Shown here in pieces: positions 39,649 through 48,961 of a DNA stretch of 64,000 nucleotides. The position numbers and the translations under genes were made by a program. Position 1 is the first letter of the stretch, and each line of letters begins with the position of its first letter. The stretch comes from Fictibacillus barbaricus (GTDB lineage Bacteria; Bacillota; Bacilli; Bacillales; Fictibacillaceae): assembly GCF_014635025.1 (NCBI RefSeq), contig NZ_BMCE01000001.1, positions 1,302,001 through 1,366,000 of the forward strand. The letters are read 5' to 3'. A model generated the notes under the pieces. That model was given only the letters and a program-made list of their open reading frames with translations. It searched no databases and was not told the DNA's origin.

Positions 39649-41085
39649 TTGAGTAAAACGATAATAGATAAACTTTGGGATAGCCATGTTGTAGTAAAAG
39701 AAGATAATAAACCTGACCTGCTTTATATTGATCTGCATTTAATTCACGAAGTAACATCACCGCAAGCATTTGCAGGTCTAAGAGAAAAGAACAGGAAAGT
39801 CAGAAGGCCTGATCTCTGTTTTGCCACAATGGATCATAACATTCCGACGGTAGATCGGTTCAATATTAAAGATGTGACTTCACGCTTGCAAGTGCAGACA
39901 CTTGAAAAAAATTGTGAGGAATTTGGCATACAACTCGAAGGGCTTCATTCTGATCAGCAAGGAATTGTCCATGTTATAGGACCGGAATTAGGATTAACCT
40001 TACCTGGTAAAACAATTGTTTGCGGGGACAGTCATACATCAACACATGGAGCATTTGGAGCGCTAGCTTTTGGGATTGGTACAAGTGAAGTGGAGCATGT
40101 TCTAGCCACACAAACGCTGTGGCAGCATAAACCAAAACAGATGAATGTAAGGATCGAAGGGGATTTAGGATTCGGTGTAACTGCAAAAGATGTAATTTTA
40201 TGGTTCATTGCTAAATACGGAACCAATATTGGCACTGGATATATCATTGAGTTTTCTGGCAGCACTGTTGCAGGATTTACGATGGAAGAAAGAATGACCC
40301 TTTGTAATATGTCGATTGAAGCAGGCGCTAAAGCGTCCGTTATTGCTCCGGATGAAACAACGTTCCATTATATCTCGGGTAAGCGTTACGCGCCAAAACA
40401 ACAAGAATTTCAGAAGAAATGTGAAAGCTGGAGAAACCTTGCGACCGATCCTGATGCAACATTTGATAAAACGATAGAAATCAACGCAGCAGAGATCGAA
40501 CCGATGGTCACATGGGGAACGAATCCATCAATGTGCCTGCCGATCAGTGGTCAGATTCCTGCTGAAGATCCTTCTTCCTCAAATGAAGAAAGGCATTCTG
40601 TGCGCAATGCTCTCTCTTACATGGGCTTTAAAGGAAATGAAAAAATAGAAAATATCAACGTTCAGCATGTGTTTATAGGATCATGTACGAATTCTAGGCT
40701 CAGTGATCTTGTTGAAGCCTCAAGAGTAGTTGAGGGCTCTAAGGTTCATCCAGGTGTTCGTGCTATCGTGGTACCGGGTTCTCAATCTGTTAAACAAGAA
40801 GCGGAAAAATTGGGTCTTCACCAGATCTTTTTGGATGCCGGTTTTGAATGGCGTGACTCGGGCTGTTCCATGTGTCTTGGTATGAATGATGACATTGTTC
40901 CAGAAGGAGAAAGGTGTGCTTCTACTTCAAATCGCAACTTTGCCGGCAGACAAGGTAAGGGCGCTAGAACGCATCTGGTTAGCCCTATAATGGCTGCGGC
41001 AGCGGCTTTACACGGTAAGTTTACAGATGTTCGTTCAGTACTTCCTAAAAGAGAAGAGGAGGTGGAGCGATATGCCGGGGTTTAA
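39649..41085 (+). CDS. leuC: 3-isopropylmalate dehydratase, large subunit
   Basis: With LeuD it isomerises 2- to 3-isopropylmalate. The 478-residue protein has the [4Fe-4S] cysteine ligands in [11 protein letters not shown] and [11 protein letters not shown], plus the ICGDSHT-like [31 protein letters not shown] block. I use TTG 39649 as the start because AGGGAGG is eight bases before it and the product then begins [12 protein letters not shown] like relatives; an in-frame ATG at 39628 lies inside leuB. It overlaps leuD by 14 bases. Confidence 0.95.
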   Translation: MSKTIIDKLWDSHVVVKEDNKPDLLYIDLHLIHEVTSPQAFAGLREKNRKVRRPDLCFATMDHNIPTVDRFNIKDVTSRLQVQTLEKNCEEFGIQLEGLHSDQQGIVHVIGPELGLTLPGKTIVCGDSHTSTHGAFGALAFGIGTSEVEHVLATQTLWQHKPKQMNVRIEGDLGFGVTAKDVILWFIAKYGTNIGTGYIIEFSGSTVAGFTMEERMTLCNMSIEAGAKASVIAPDETTFHYISGKRYAPKQQEFQKKCESWRNLATDPDATFDKTIEINAAEIEPMVTWGTNPSMCLPISGQIPAEDPSSSNEERHSVRNALSYMGFKGNEKIENINVQHVFIGSCTNSRLSDLVEASRVVEGSKVHPGVRAIVVPGSQSVKQEAEKLGLHQIFLDAGFEWRDSGCSMCLGMNDDIVPEGERCASTSNRNFAGRQGKGARTHLVSPIMAAAAALHGKFTDVRSVLPKREEEVERYAGV

Positions 41086-41665
41086 GACACATACAGGAAA
41101 AGCAGCTGTACTTGACCGGGATCATGTCGATACAGATCAGATCATTCCAAAGCAATTTTTAAAAAAGATCGATAAAGCCGGGTATGGAGAGTATCTGTTC
41201 TATGATTGGAGGTACCTTCGTGACGGAAATAAGAACGGATCTTTTGAACTAAACCAAGAAAAAACAAAGGGAGCCACTATTTTAGTAACAGGCAAAAACT
41301 TTGGATGCGGATCATCTAGAGAACATGCCCCTTGGGCACTTAAGGATTACGGTTTTCAGGTAATCATCGCTGAAAGTTTTGCCGATATCTTTTTCAACAA
41401 CTGTGTGAAAAATGGAATATTGCCTATACGGCTCTCGAGGAATGAAATACAACAGCTGCATTTAAGCCATTCTGATGGGGTAATCGATGGGTTGAAAGTG
41501 GATTTAGAAGAGCAGTATGTTGCGGATGTGAACGGGGAAATCTTTCGGTTTGATTTTGATCCGTATTGGAAAAAGATGCTTTTAAATGGCTGGGACGAAA
41601 TATCAGTCACACTTCAACAAGAAGCAGACATTAAAAAATATGAAGATGAGAGGATCGTGAACTGA
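41072..41665 (+). CDS. leuD: 3-isopropylmalate dehydratase, small subunit
   Basis: The 197-residue swivel-domain partner of LeuC. Motifs are [20 protein letters not shown] at the start, [45 protein letters not shown] in the middle, and [16 protein letters not shown] at the end. ATG 41072 follows a long GAGGAGGTGGAG site in the end of leuC. The stop (TGA, 41663-41665) is followed by an unusual junction with ilvA, described under findings. Confidence 0.96.
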   Translation: MPGFKTHTGKAAVLDRDHVDTDQIIPKQFLKKIDKAGYGEYLFYDWRYLRDGNKNGSFELNQEKTKGATILVTGKNFGCGSSREHAPWALKDYGFQVIIAESFADIFFNNCVKNGILPIRLSRNEIQQLHLSHSDGVIDGLKVDLEEQYVADVNGEIFRFDFDPYWKKMLLNGWDEISVTLQQEADIKKYEDERIVN

Positions 41666-41708
41666 CAATGGGGATTTAACGATCACAGGGGAACGCTTAT
41701 TCCACGCA

Positions 41709-42662
41709 ATGGAGGAAGTGTCGAAAATTGCACACAGAACTCCGCTTAAACAATCGGCAACTTTAAATAAGTGGACGGGCGGAAAGTTGTATATGAAGCT
41801 CGAGAACTTACAAAGGACGGGTTCGTTTAAATTAAGAGGGGCTTATTACAAAGTATCAACATTAAATGATTTTGAAGGAGCGAGAGGCGTTATTGCCGCT
41901 TCAGCTGGTAATCATGCGCAAGGATTGGCCCTCTCCTGTTCGTTGCGTGGCATCAAATCAAAAATCTTTATGCCGGAAAATGCACCCCTATCCAAGATTG
42001 AAGCAGTTAAATCGTATGGCGCAGATATTGTTTTAGAAGGTGATAATTATCAGGCGGCGTATGAAGCAGCTAAGAAGGAAGAGCTTGTGAACGGCTCGGT
42101 CTTTGTTCATCCTTTTGACGATTATGATGTGATTGCCGGACAAAGCACTGTAGCACTCGAGATGCTGCAGCAGAACCCGGAATTAAAAACGATTGTTGTA
42201 CCTGTCGGAGGGGGCGGACTTTTAGCGGGTATCGCCTTGGCCGTAAAATCGATCAGACCCGATGTCCGAGTAGTAGGTGTACAGTCTGCTAATGTAAGTG
42301 CTGTTTACCAGGCATTCACTGGCAGCTCTAAGAAGCCGTTATCACGCTGCTCTTCAATAGCGGATGGGATAGCAGTAGTAAAACCCGGAGAGATTACCGT
42401 TCCTGTGATTTCAAAGTATGTAGATGAAATGGTCACTGTCACGGAAGAACAGATCGCTTTTGCTATGATGTTTATGCTCGAGCGAGAAAAGATGGTGGTA
42501 GAAGGAGCAGGCGCTGCAAGTCTTGCTGCGGTCCTGTTTCATAGCCAGTTAGCTGCCGGTCAAAAAGTAGGACTAATCATAAGTGGCGGAAACGTAGATC
42601 CGCAAAAGTGGTCCTTTTACAAAGGGTTAGCAGATAAGTTGAATATGAAGAGAATAAGTTAG
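41709..42662 (+). CDS. ilvA: Threonine/serine ammonia-lyase, short form
   Basis: A PLP fold-type II enzyme that deaminates threonine to 2-ketobutyrate, the start of isoleucine synthesis. The PLP lysine is in [11 protein letters not shown] near residue 41, the phosphate-binding loop is [13 protein letters not shown], and SGGN lies near the end. At 317 residues it lacks the C-terminal regulatory domain of the usual biosynthetic IlvA and resembles the TdcB type. The ATG at 41709 has no ribosome site, and the frame continues upstream with family-like sequence ([15 protein letters not shown]), so the true N terminus is uncertain. The cluster context supports a biosynthetic role. Confidence 0.85.
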   Translation: MEEVSKIAHRTPLKQSATLNKWTGGKLYMKLENLQRTGSFKLRGAYYKVSTLNDFEGARGVIAASAGNHAQGLALSCSLRGIKSKIFMPENAPLSKIEAVKSYGADIVLEGDNYQAAYEAAKKEELVNGSVFVHPFDDYDVIAGQSTVALEMLQQNPELKTIVVPVGGGGLLAGIALAVKSIRPDVRVVGVQSANVSAVYQAFTGSSKKPLSRCSSIADGIAVVKPGEITVPVISKYVDEMVTVTEEQIAFAMMFMLEREKMVVEGAGAASLAAVLFHSQLAAGQKVGLIISGGNVDPQKWSFYKGLADKLNMKRIS

Positions 42663-42669
42663 GTCTTTT

Positions 42670-42714
42670 GAGCTCTTAAGGAAGCGAAAAACTTCTTTAA
42701 GGGCTCTTTTTTTT
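42670..42714 (+). terminator. Terminator of the ilv-leu cluster
   Basis: GAGC-CTTAA-GAAG and CTTC-TTAAG-GCTC form a 15-position stem with two mismatches, followed by T8. Confidence 0.85.
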
Positions 42715-42757
42715 ATAGTGTCTGTTTCAGGTGTACATAATGAGAGGAGGATAAAGC

Positions 42758-42840
42758 TTTTATGTAATGAGTTCAATTTTTTATATGATGATGCTCCATT
42801 TTTATGTGATTATCTTGTTTTTTTATGTGATTATTACGCA
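42758..42840. repeat. Four imperfect direct repeats of about 21 bases
   Basis: The TATG cores at 42761, 42784, 42803 and 42824 are spaced 23, 19 and 21 bases. The last two copies share TTTTATGTGATTAT exactly; the first two are diverged (TATGTAATGA, TATATGATGATG). The spacing is near two helical turns. The rest of the 42715-42968 gap shows no other feature I could name. Confidence 0.5.
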
Positions 42841-42968
42841 TGTAGGACCCCTTTGTATTTTCAGGAAGAAAACGGACGTTTAAAGCAACTTTGAACGAAG
42901 GCTTTCTTGAGTTCCCCTCATGAAACTGATATTCTTTACTCAAACATTAACGGAAACGGAGAGTTGTG

Positions 42969-43982
42969 ATGACTAACGATAAGAGCAACAAAAACAATAT
43001 CATTCGGTTTCCAAATTTAAATGGACGTCTATTGGAAAAGGGCATGGATTCCTTAAAAAATAAAAAGTATGATGAGGCGTTATCCTGCTTCGAACAATTG
43101 CTCCATTCCGATCCAATGCATGCACAAGGCAACCTTGGACTTGTTCTTAGCTTGGTTGAGTTAGGAAGGCTGCATGAAGCAAAAAAGAGATGTGACAGGA
43201 TGCTTAAAGAAGGGATCGGAGAATATTACGACGTTCTTCAGATTTATTTAAGTATTTTAGTTCAGCTGTCTGAATACATAACGGTTGTTTCTGTGATCGA
43301 AGCTGTTTTAGAAGAGCAGAAAATACCTGCTGACAAAGCAGAAACGTTTTATCAGCTGCTTCAGTTCAGCCGCAAAGTGATCGAACAAGAAGGAATACCA
43401 GAAGTTAAAAGAGACCCGGAGCCGAAAGTAAATGAAAATCCTGATTTTCATACATTAAAGGAGATGCTCTCAAGTGACAGGGCGGATTCACAATGGATTG
43501 CTGTTCAACAGCTAAAAAGATTAGGAGCTGAGATCACTGTTCCATTGTTTGAATCTTTCTTGATTGATGAGAAAAAACATCCGGCTGTAAAAAGCTTGAT
43601 CCTGCAATACTTGAAGGAAAACCAGATCAACAAAATCGTCAAACTTGAAAAATATGGACAAACAGACGAGGTCGACATAGCTGAACTGACAGAATTAAAC
43701 GAACATCCTTTTTATAAAGAAGTAAGGACCCTGATCCAGGATGAACTCGAACAAGAAAATCCTTCTTTGCTAGATATTGCCCTTGCAGTATGGAAGGACT
43801 ATACGCTTGCATTGTATCCATTCTCCCCACAGCCAGAAAATAAACTATTATGGTTTGAAGCATCTGTCATGGCTGCCTCTATCTTGTGTGGGATAGAAGA
43901 AAGCATGGAATCAGAAGATGAAGAATTGCAGCATGCAGTTAAACTTCTTGTTGAGCTGGAAAGATTTTATATGCAGACATAA
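42969..43982 (+). CDS. Tetratricopeptide-repeat protein (YsoA-like)
   Basis: A 337-residue soluble protein at the ysoA position, between the leu genes and tig. The N-terminal half is helical, with TPR-like pairs such as GMDSLKNKKYDEALSCFEQLLHSDPMHAQGNLGLVLSLVELGRLHEAKKRC (about 19-70). The C-terminal half looks like an alpha-helical solenoid and contains a HEAT-like WIAVQQLKRLGAEITVPLFESFL. No catalytic motif; role unknown. ATG 42969 is five bases after GGAGAG; the GTG three bases earlier is too close. Confidence 0.8.
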   Translation: MTNDKSNKNNIIRFPNLNGRLLEKGMDSLKNKKYDEALSCFEQLLHSDPMHAQGNLGLVLSLVELGRLHEAKKRCDRMLKEGIGEYYDVLQIYLSILVQLSEYITVVSVIEAVLEEQKIPADKAETFYQLLQFSRKVIEQEGIPEVKRDPEPKVNENPDFHTLKEMLSSDRADSQWIAVQQLKRLGAEITVPLFESFLIDEKKHPAVKSLILQYLKENQINKIVKLEKYGQTDEVDIAELTELNEHPFYKEVRTLIQDELEQENPSLLDIALAVWKDYTLALYPFSPQPENKLLWFEASVMAASILCGIEESMESEDEELQHAVKLLVELERFYMQT

Positions 43983-44002
43983 TGAGAAAGTGTTGTAACT
44001 TG

Positions 44003-44030
44003 TTGAAATACAAAACGTCTATGCTATAAT
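44003..44030 (+). promoter_or_regulatory. tig promoter
   Basis: TTGAAA (44003-44008), a 16-base spacer ending in TGC, and TATAAT (44025-44030), so the -10 is extended. Confidence 0.75.
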
Positions 44031-44088
44031 GGAATGGTTGTAATCTATATGATATTTATGGAAATACCGATGTTGGAGGGAACATTTA

Positions 44089-45381
44089 ATGAGTGCTAAA
44101 TGGGAAAAGTTAGAAGGCAATCAAGGTGTCTTAACGGTTGAAGTTGAGGCTACTGAAGTAGATACAGCGCTAGACCAAGCGTTTAAAAAAGTTGTTAAAA
44201 AGGTTAACGTACCAGGATTCCGTAAAGGAAAAATGCCGCGCAGACTTTTTGAACAACGTTTTGGTGTTGAATCTCTTTACCAAGACGCTTTAGATATCCT
44301 ATTGCCAAAAGCATATGGAGACGCTGTACAAGAGACAGGAATTGAGCCTGTTGACCGTCCAGAAGTTGACATTGAAAAAATGGAACAGGGAAGCAACCTT
44401 GTTTTCACAGCAAAAGTTATCGTTAAGCCTGAAGTGAAACTTGGCGAATACAAAGGACTTGAAGTTGAAAAGGTAGAAACGGAAGTTACTGATGAAGATG
44501 TTCAAAACGAACTGACTTCTTTGCAAGAACAACAAGCAGAATTAGTTGTTAAAGAAGAAGGCACTGTTGAGAATGGCGACACTGTAAACATCGATTTTGA
44601 AGGATTCGTTGATGGAGAAGCGTTTGAAGGCGGAAAAGCTGAGAACTACTCGCTTGAAATCGGATCTGGTTCATTCATCCCAGGCTTTGAAGAAAAATTA
44701 GTTGGTGAAAAAGCTGGAGCGGAAAAAGACGTAGACGTTACTTTCCCTGAAGAGTACCATGCTGAAGAATTAGCTGGTAAGCCTGCGGTATTTAAAGTTA
44801 AGATTCATGACATCAAAGCTAAACAACTTCCTGAACTTAATGATGAGTTTGCAAAGGAAGCTGAAGGCGATGCTGAAACTTTAGAAGAACTAAAGAAAGA
44901 ACTTCGCACGAAGCTTGAAGAAAGCAAAAAGCAAGAAGCTGAAAACAAAACTCGTGAAACAGTTATCGAAAAAGCTTCTGAAAATGCAGAGATCGAAATT
45001 CCAGAAGCAATGGTAAACACAGAGCTTGACCGTATGGTTCAAGAATTTGGTCAACGTCTTCAAATGCAAGGTATGAACCTTGACCTTTACTACCAGTTCT
45101 CTGGAACTAGCGAAGAAGCACTTCGTGAGCAAATGAAAGAAGATGCAGGAAAGCGCGTTCGCACAAATCTAGTGCTAGAAGCAATCGTTGAAGCTGAAAA
45201 CATTGAAGTTTCTGAAGAAGAAATCGATGCTGAACTTAACAAGATGGCTGAAATGTACAAGATGGAAGTAGAACAGATCAAGCAGATGCTAGCAATGCAA
45301 GGTGGAAACGATGCGGTTGCTGCTGACTTGAAAGTTCGCAAAGCGATTGATTTCCTTGTTGACAACAGCAAAACTGCTTAA
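44089..45381 (+). CDS. tig: Trigger factor
   Basis: A ribosome-bound chaperone with prolyl isomerase activity. The 430-residue protein shows the three domains: the ribosome-binding N-terminal part with signature [19 protein letters not shown] (about 44-62), the FKBP-type isomerase domain (about 150-240; [31 protein letters not shown]) and the long helical C-terminal chaperone arms. ATG has GGAGGGAAC upstream, and a terminator follows. Codon use is strongly biased, as expected for an abundant protein. Confidence 0.98.
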   Translation: MSAKWEKLEGNQGVLTVEVEATEVDTALDQAFKKVVKKVNVPGFRKGKMPRRLFEQRFGVESLYQDALDILLPKAYGDAVQETGIEPVDRPEVDIEKMEQGSNLVFTAKVIVKPEVKLGEYKGLEVEKVETEVTDEDVQNELTSLQEQQAELVVKEEGTVENGDTVNIDFEGFVDGEAFEGGKAENYSLEIGSGSFIPGFEEKLVGEKAGAEKDVDVTFPEEYHAEELAGKPAVFKVKIHDIKAKQLPELNDEFAKEAEGDAETLEELKKELRTKLEESKKQEAENKTRETVIEKASENAEIEIPEAMVNTELDRMVQEFGQRLQMQGMNLDLYYQFSGTSEEALREQMKEDAGKRVRTNLVLEAIVEAENIEVSEEEIDAELNKMAEMYKMEVEQIKQMLAMQGGNDAVAADLKVRKAIDFLVDNSKTA

Positions 45382-45408
45382 TAAACAACTAAATCAGTTT
45401 AAAAATGA

Positions 45409-45445
45409 AACAAGGCGCGATCCTTATTTATCGTGCCTTGTTTTG
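45409..45445 (+). terminator. Terminator after tig
   Basis: AACAAGGCGCGAT pairs with ATCGTGCCTTGTT, with one mismatched or wobble position, then TTT. Confidence 0.85.
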
Positions 45446-45584
45446 CAATACATAACAAATTATGGGTAAATCCTCCTCCTGTTTGAAAAATAGGTTTTAA
45501 AACCCGCTGGATTGTTCATACTTATATAGAGCCATACCATACATATTTATTAAGCGTTATTATTTCCGTTTTAATATGGAAGTG

Positions 45585-45593
45585 TGATACAAT
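45585..45593 (+). promoter_or_regulatory. Candidate extended -10 before clpX
   Basis: TGATACAAT fits TGn plus TACAAT; no strong -35 is present. The rest of the 45446-45711 spacer holds nothing else I could name. Confidence 0.4.
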
Positions 45594-45711
45594 CCATTAT
45601 AATCAACGGAATGCTTAAACAGTAGAAATAGAACATACCAGACTTTAATTCAGATAAGACTGAAAATAGGTCAAGCGTTTCATCCATATTCTTGTTTTAG
45701 GGGTGATATCA

Positions 45712-46986
45712 TTGTTTAAATTTAATGATGAAAAAGGGCAGTTAAAGTGTTCTTTCTGTGGTAAAACACAAGATCAAGTTAGAAAACTGGTTGCTGGACC
45801 AGGTGTATATATTTGTGATGAGTGTATTGAACTCTGCACAGAAATTGTAGAAGAAGAACTAGGTACGGAAGAGGATGTAGAGCTAAAAGAAGTACCTAAA
45901 CCAGTCGAAATCCGCAAGATACTAGATGAGTATGTAATCGGACAGGATCAGGCCAAGAAATCTCTTTCTGTAGCCGTTTACAATCATTATAAACGTATTA
46001 ATTCATCTCAAAAATCAGATGAAGTTGAACTGGCAAAAAGTAATATTGCGATGATCGGACCGACTGGAAGCGGTAAAACCCTTCTTGCTCAAACTTTGGC
46101 TCGTATTTTAAATGTACCTTTTGCTATTGCTGATGCTACATCTTTAACAGAAGCAGGTTATGTAGGTGAGGATGTTGAAAACATTCTTCTTAAACTGATA
46201 CAGTCTGCTGATTATGATGTTGAAAAAGCAGAAAAAGGAATCATTTATATTGATGAGATTGATAAGATCGCTCGTAAATCAGAGAATCCTTCCATTACAA
46301 GAGACGTATCTGGTGAAGGGGTTCAGCAAGCGCTACTTAAAATCCTTGAAGGTACGGTAGCTAGTGTTCCGCCTCAAGGAGGTAGAAAGCACCCTCACCA
46401 AGAGTTTATTCAAATCGACACGACCAACATTCTATTCATTTGCGGTGGTGCGTTTGATGGAATTGAACAAATTATTAAACGACGTCTTGGTAAAAAGGTT
46501 ATTGGTTTTAGTTCTGATTCCAAGCAAGCTGATTTAAAAGCAGGAGAATACTTATCTAAGGTTCTGCCTGAAGACTTGCTTCGATTTGGTCTGATCCCTG
46601 AATTTATCGGCCGTTTACCGGTTATTTCTAACTTGAATCCTTTAGATGAAGATGCATTGATCGAAATCTTAACGAAGCCTAAGAATGCTCTTGTCAAACA
46701 ATATCAAAAGCTATTAGATATTGATGGGGTAGAATTAGAATTCACAGAAGAAGCTCTTCGTGAAATCTCTGCTCAAGCGATCGAGCGTAAGACAGGTGCC
46801 CGTGGACTCCGTTCTATCATCGAAGGGGTTATGCTTGATGTAATGTTCGAGCTGCCTTCAAGAGACGATGTTGTGAAATGTATCGTGACAAAAGAAACGA
46901 TTTCTGACAAAGTGCCTCCAACATTAGAACTTGAAGACGGTACTGTGATAGAACAATCAAAAGAAACTCCAAAAGAGAGTGCCTAA
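45712..46986 (+). CDS. clpX: ATP-dependent Clp protease ATP-binding subunit ClpX
   Basis: The unfoldase partner of ClpP. The 424-residue protein has the N-terminal zinc-binding domain with Cys13, Cys16, Cys35 and Cys38, Walker A GPTGSGKT, Walker [12 protein letters not shown], the RKH-type pore region, and the C-terminal [22 protein letters not shown] sensor 2 block. I use TTG 45712, which gives [16 protein letters not shown] as in B. subtilis; GTG 45703 would overlap the TTAGGGGTGA ribosome site. Confidence 0.97.
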   Translation: MFKFNDEKGQLKCSFCGKTQDQVRKLVAGPGVYICDECIELCTEIVEEELGTEEDVELKEVPKPVEIRKILDEYVIGQDQAKKSLSVAVYNHYKRINSSQKSDEVELAKSNIAMIGPTGSGKTLLAQTLARILNVPFAIADATSLTEAGYVGEDVENILLKLIQSADYDVEKAEKGIIYIDEIDKIARKSENPSITRDVSGEGVQQALLKILEGTVASVPPQGGRKHPHQEFIQIDTTNILFICGGAFDGIEQIIKRRLGKKVIGFSSDSKQADLKAGEYLSKVLPEDLLRFGLIPEFIGRLPVISNLNPLDEDALIEILTKPKNALVKQYQKLLDIDGVELEFTEEALREISAQAIERKTGARGLRSIIEGVMLDVMFELPSRDDVVKCIVTKETISDKVPPTLELEDGTVIEQSKETPKESA

Positions 46987-46997
46987 TCTCAATGTGT

Positions 46998-47024
46998 AAA
47001 AAACCAGCGAAAGCTGGTTTTTTA
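46998..47024 (+). terminator. Terminator after clpX
   Basis: AAAACCAGC and GCTGGTTTT around a GAAA tetraloop, with a T run. Confidence 0.9.
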
Positions 47025-47089
47025 TTGTTTTATCACCATTAAAAATATTCTAATCATAAATCAATCAAATTCTTTTTGCCTTTATGACC

Positions 47090-47119
47090 GTTTAGCCCAT
47101 CACCTCCTCGGAGATACTA
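47090..47119 (+). promoter_or_regulatory. Sigma-F-type promoter of lonB
   Basis: The -10 GGAGATACTA (47110-47119) fits the sigma-F consensus GGNNANAMTN at every fixed position. GTTTA lies 15 bases upstream, one mismatch from GYATA. lonB is a forespore sigma-F gene in B. subtilis. Confidence 0.7.
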
Positions 47120-47154
47120 TGACTATCACTACATAGGTACCGGGAGGAAAAACA

Positions 47155-48822
47155 ATGAACTGGACTGGCATAGCATTACTTATTCAATTATTTTTTGGTA
47201 TCATAATCGGGCTGTATTTTTGGAACCTGCTTAGAAATCAGCGTTCTCAAAAAGTAAGCGTGGATAAAGAATCAAGAAAAGAGATGGAACAGCTAAGGAG
47301 ACTGCGTTCGATCTCCCTATCCGAACCATTGTCTGAGCGTGTACGGCCTGGCAAATTTGAAGATATTATCGGACAAGAAGATGGCATTAAGGCATTAAAG
47401 GCAGCATTATGCGGACCTAACCCTCAGCATGTGATCGTTTATGGCCCCCCAGGAGTTGGGAAGACGGCAGCAGCTCGTCTAGTGTTAGAAGAAGCGAAAA
47501 GGAATAAGACCTCACCTTTTCGATCAAGCGCTGTATTTGTAGAATTGGATGCGACAACAGCTCGGTTTGATGAACGGGGCATCGCTGATCCTTTAATCGG
47601 ATCAGTTCACGACCCGATCTACCAAGGTGCAGGGGCGATGGGACAAGCGGGAATACCACAGCCCAAACAAGGTGCAGTTACGAATGCGCACGGAGGGGTC
47701 CTGTTTATTGATGAGATAGGGGAACTTCATCCAATACAGATGAACAAACTTTTAAAGGTATTAGAAGATCGAAAAGTTTATTTAGAGAGTGCTTATTATT
47801 CGGAGGAGAACGCTACTATTCCTCATCACATCCATGATATATTCCAGAACGGTCTGCCTGCGGATTTTAGAATGATAGGTGCTACAACTCGTATGCCTGA
47901 AGAGATACCCCCTGCGATTCGATCCAGATGTTTAGAAGTCTTTTTTAGAGAACTCCAGCCAGCTGAGATAGAGCAAATCGCTAAACGAGCGGCTGATAAG
48001 ATTCAATTAGGAATCGATGCAGAATCTTTACAGTACATGGCTCAATATGCGAAAAATGGCCGTGAAGCGGTAAACATGATTCAAATTGCAGCTGGGCTAG
48101 CGATCACAGAAGAGCGGAAGACTATCACGAAAAGCGATGTAGAATGGGTGACACATTCAAGCAGGATGGCTCCTAGACCTGAAAGAAAAATAGGAGCAAA
48201 ACCAAAGATTGGTTTAGTAAACGGCCTTGCCGTATATGGACCGACAAGCGGTGCATTATTAGAGATCGAAACAACAGTTCTGCCGGCCAAGAAGCAAGGA
48301 TCGATAACGATTACAGGCATAGCAGAAGAAGAGAGTATCGGAAACCAATCAAAATCTATTCGAAGAAAGAGTATGGCTAAAGGTTCTGTCGAAAACGTAA
48401 TCACTGTTCTTAGGTACATGGGAGTAGATGCATCGATGTATGATATCCATGTGAACTTTCCGGGCGGCGGTCCTGTAGATGGTCCTTCAGCAGGAATAGC
48501 TATTGCTTCTTCCATCTATTCTGCGATTCATAATATTAAAATTGATCATGAAGTTGCAATGACAGGAGAAATCAGCATTCATGGAAAAGTGAAGCCTGTC
48601 GGAGGTGTTATGGCAAAGATTTTAGCCGCAAAAGATGCCGGTGCAAAGCGAGTGCTCATTCCTTTTGAGAACAACCAGAAAATATTCGAAAGCATTGAAG
48701 ATGTAGAAATCATCCCGGTTAAAAAACTCTCAGAGGTGTTTCAATATGCATTTTTAGATGAGAGCGAGGAGCAATCAGTTCCTGCATCTGCAGCGCTTAA
48801 TTCCCCTCCTTCTTCCGTATAA
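47155..48822 (+). CDS. lonB: Lon-like ATP-dependent protease LonB
   Basis: A forespore-expressed Lon relative. The 555-residue protein has a hydrophobic N-terminal segment (about 4-24) that can anchor it in the membrane. An AAA domain follows with Walker A GPPGVGKT near residue 100 and VLFIDEIGEL as Walker B, and a C-terminal Ser-Lys protease domain with PVDGPSAGIAIA and GKVKPVGGVMAKI. It lacks the large N-terminal substrate domain of LonA. The sigma-F-type promoter fits a sporulation role. The stop codon is inside a terminator stem. Confidence 0.93.
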   Translation: MNWTGIALLIQLFFGIIIGLYFWNLLRNQRSQKVSVDKESRKEMEQLRRLRSISLSEPLSERVRPGKFEDIIGQEDGIKALKAALCGPNPQHVIVYGPPGVGKTAAARLVLEEAKRNKTSPFRSSAVFVELDATTARFDERGIADPLIGSVHDPIYQGAGAMGQAGIPQPKQGAVTNAHGGVLFIDEIGELHPIQMNKLLKVLEDRKVYLESAYYSEENATIPHHIHDIFQNGLPADFRMIGATTRMPEEIPPAIRSRCLEVFFRELQPAEIEQIAKRAADKIQLGIDAESLQYMAQYAKNGREAVNMIQIAAGLAITEERKTITKSDVEWVTHSSRMAPRPERKIGAKPKIGLVNGLAVYGPTSGALLEIETTVLPAKKQGSITITGIAEEESIGNQSKSIRRKSMAKGSVENVITVLRYMGVDASMYDIHVNFPGGGPVDGPSAGIAIASSIYSAIHNIKIDHEVAMTGEISIHGKVKPVGGVMAKILAAKDAGAKRVLIPFENNQKIFESIEDVEIIPVKKLSEVFQYAFLDESEEQSVPASAALNSPPSSV

Positions 48823-48844
48823 GGAGAAGAAGGGGTTTCTTTTT
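48803..48844 (+). terminator. Terminator overlapping the lonB stop
   Basis: CCCCTCCTTCTTC pairs with GAAGAAGGGG around the stop codon, followed by TTTCTTTTT. Confidence 0.75.
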
Positions 48845-48874
48845 GTTCAACTTTTCAATATAAATAGCTTACAT

Positions 48875-48903
48875 TAGACAAAGTTAAGCATTATCGGTAG
48901 AAT
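48875..48903 (+). promoter_or_regulatory. Candidate lonA promoter
   Basis: TAGACA (48875-48880), a 17-base spacer and TAGAAT (48898-48903). I found no CtsR heptad repeat or CIRCE element. Confidence 0.55.
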
Positions 48904-48961
48904 TGTACAAAGACTATGCATATAATTAATGATTACACAGCAGTTTTCGGAGGTGTTTTTA

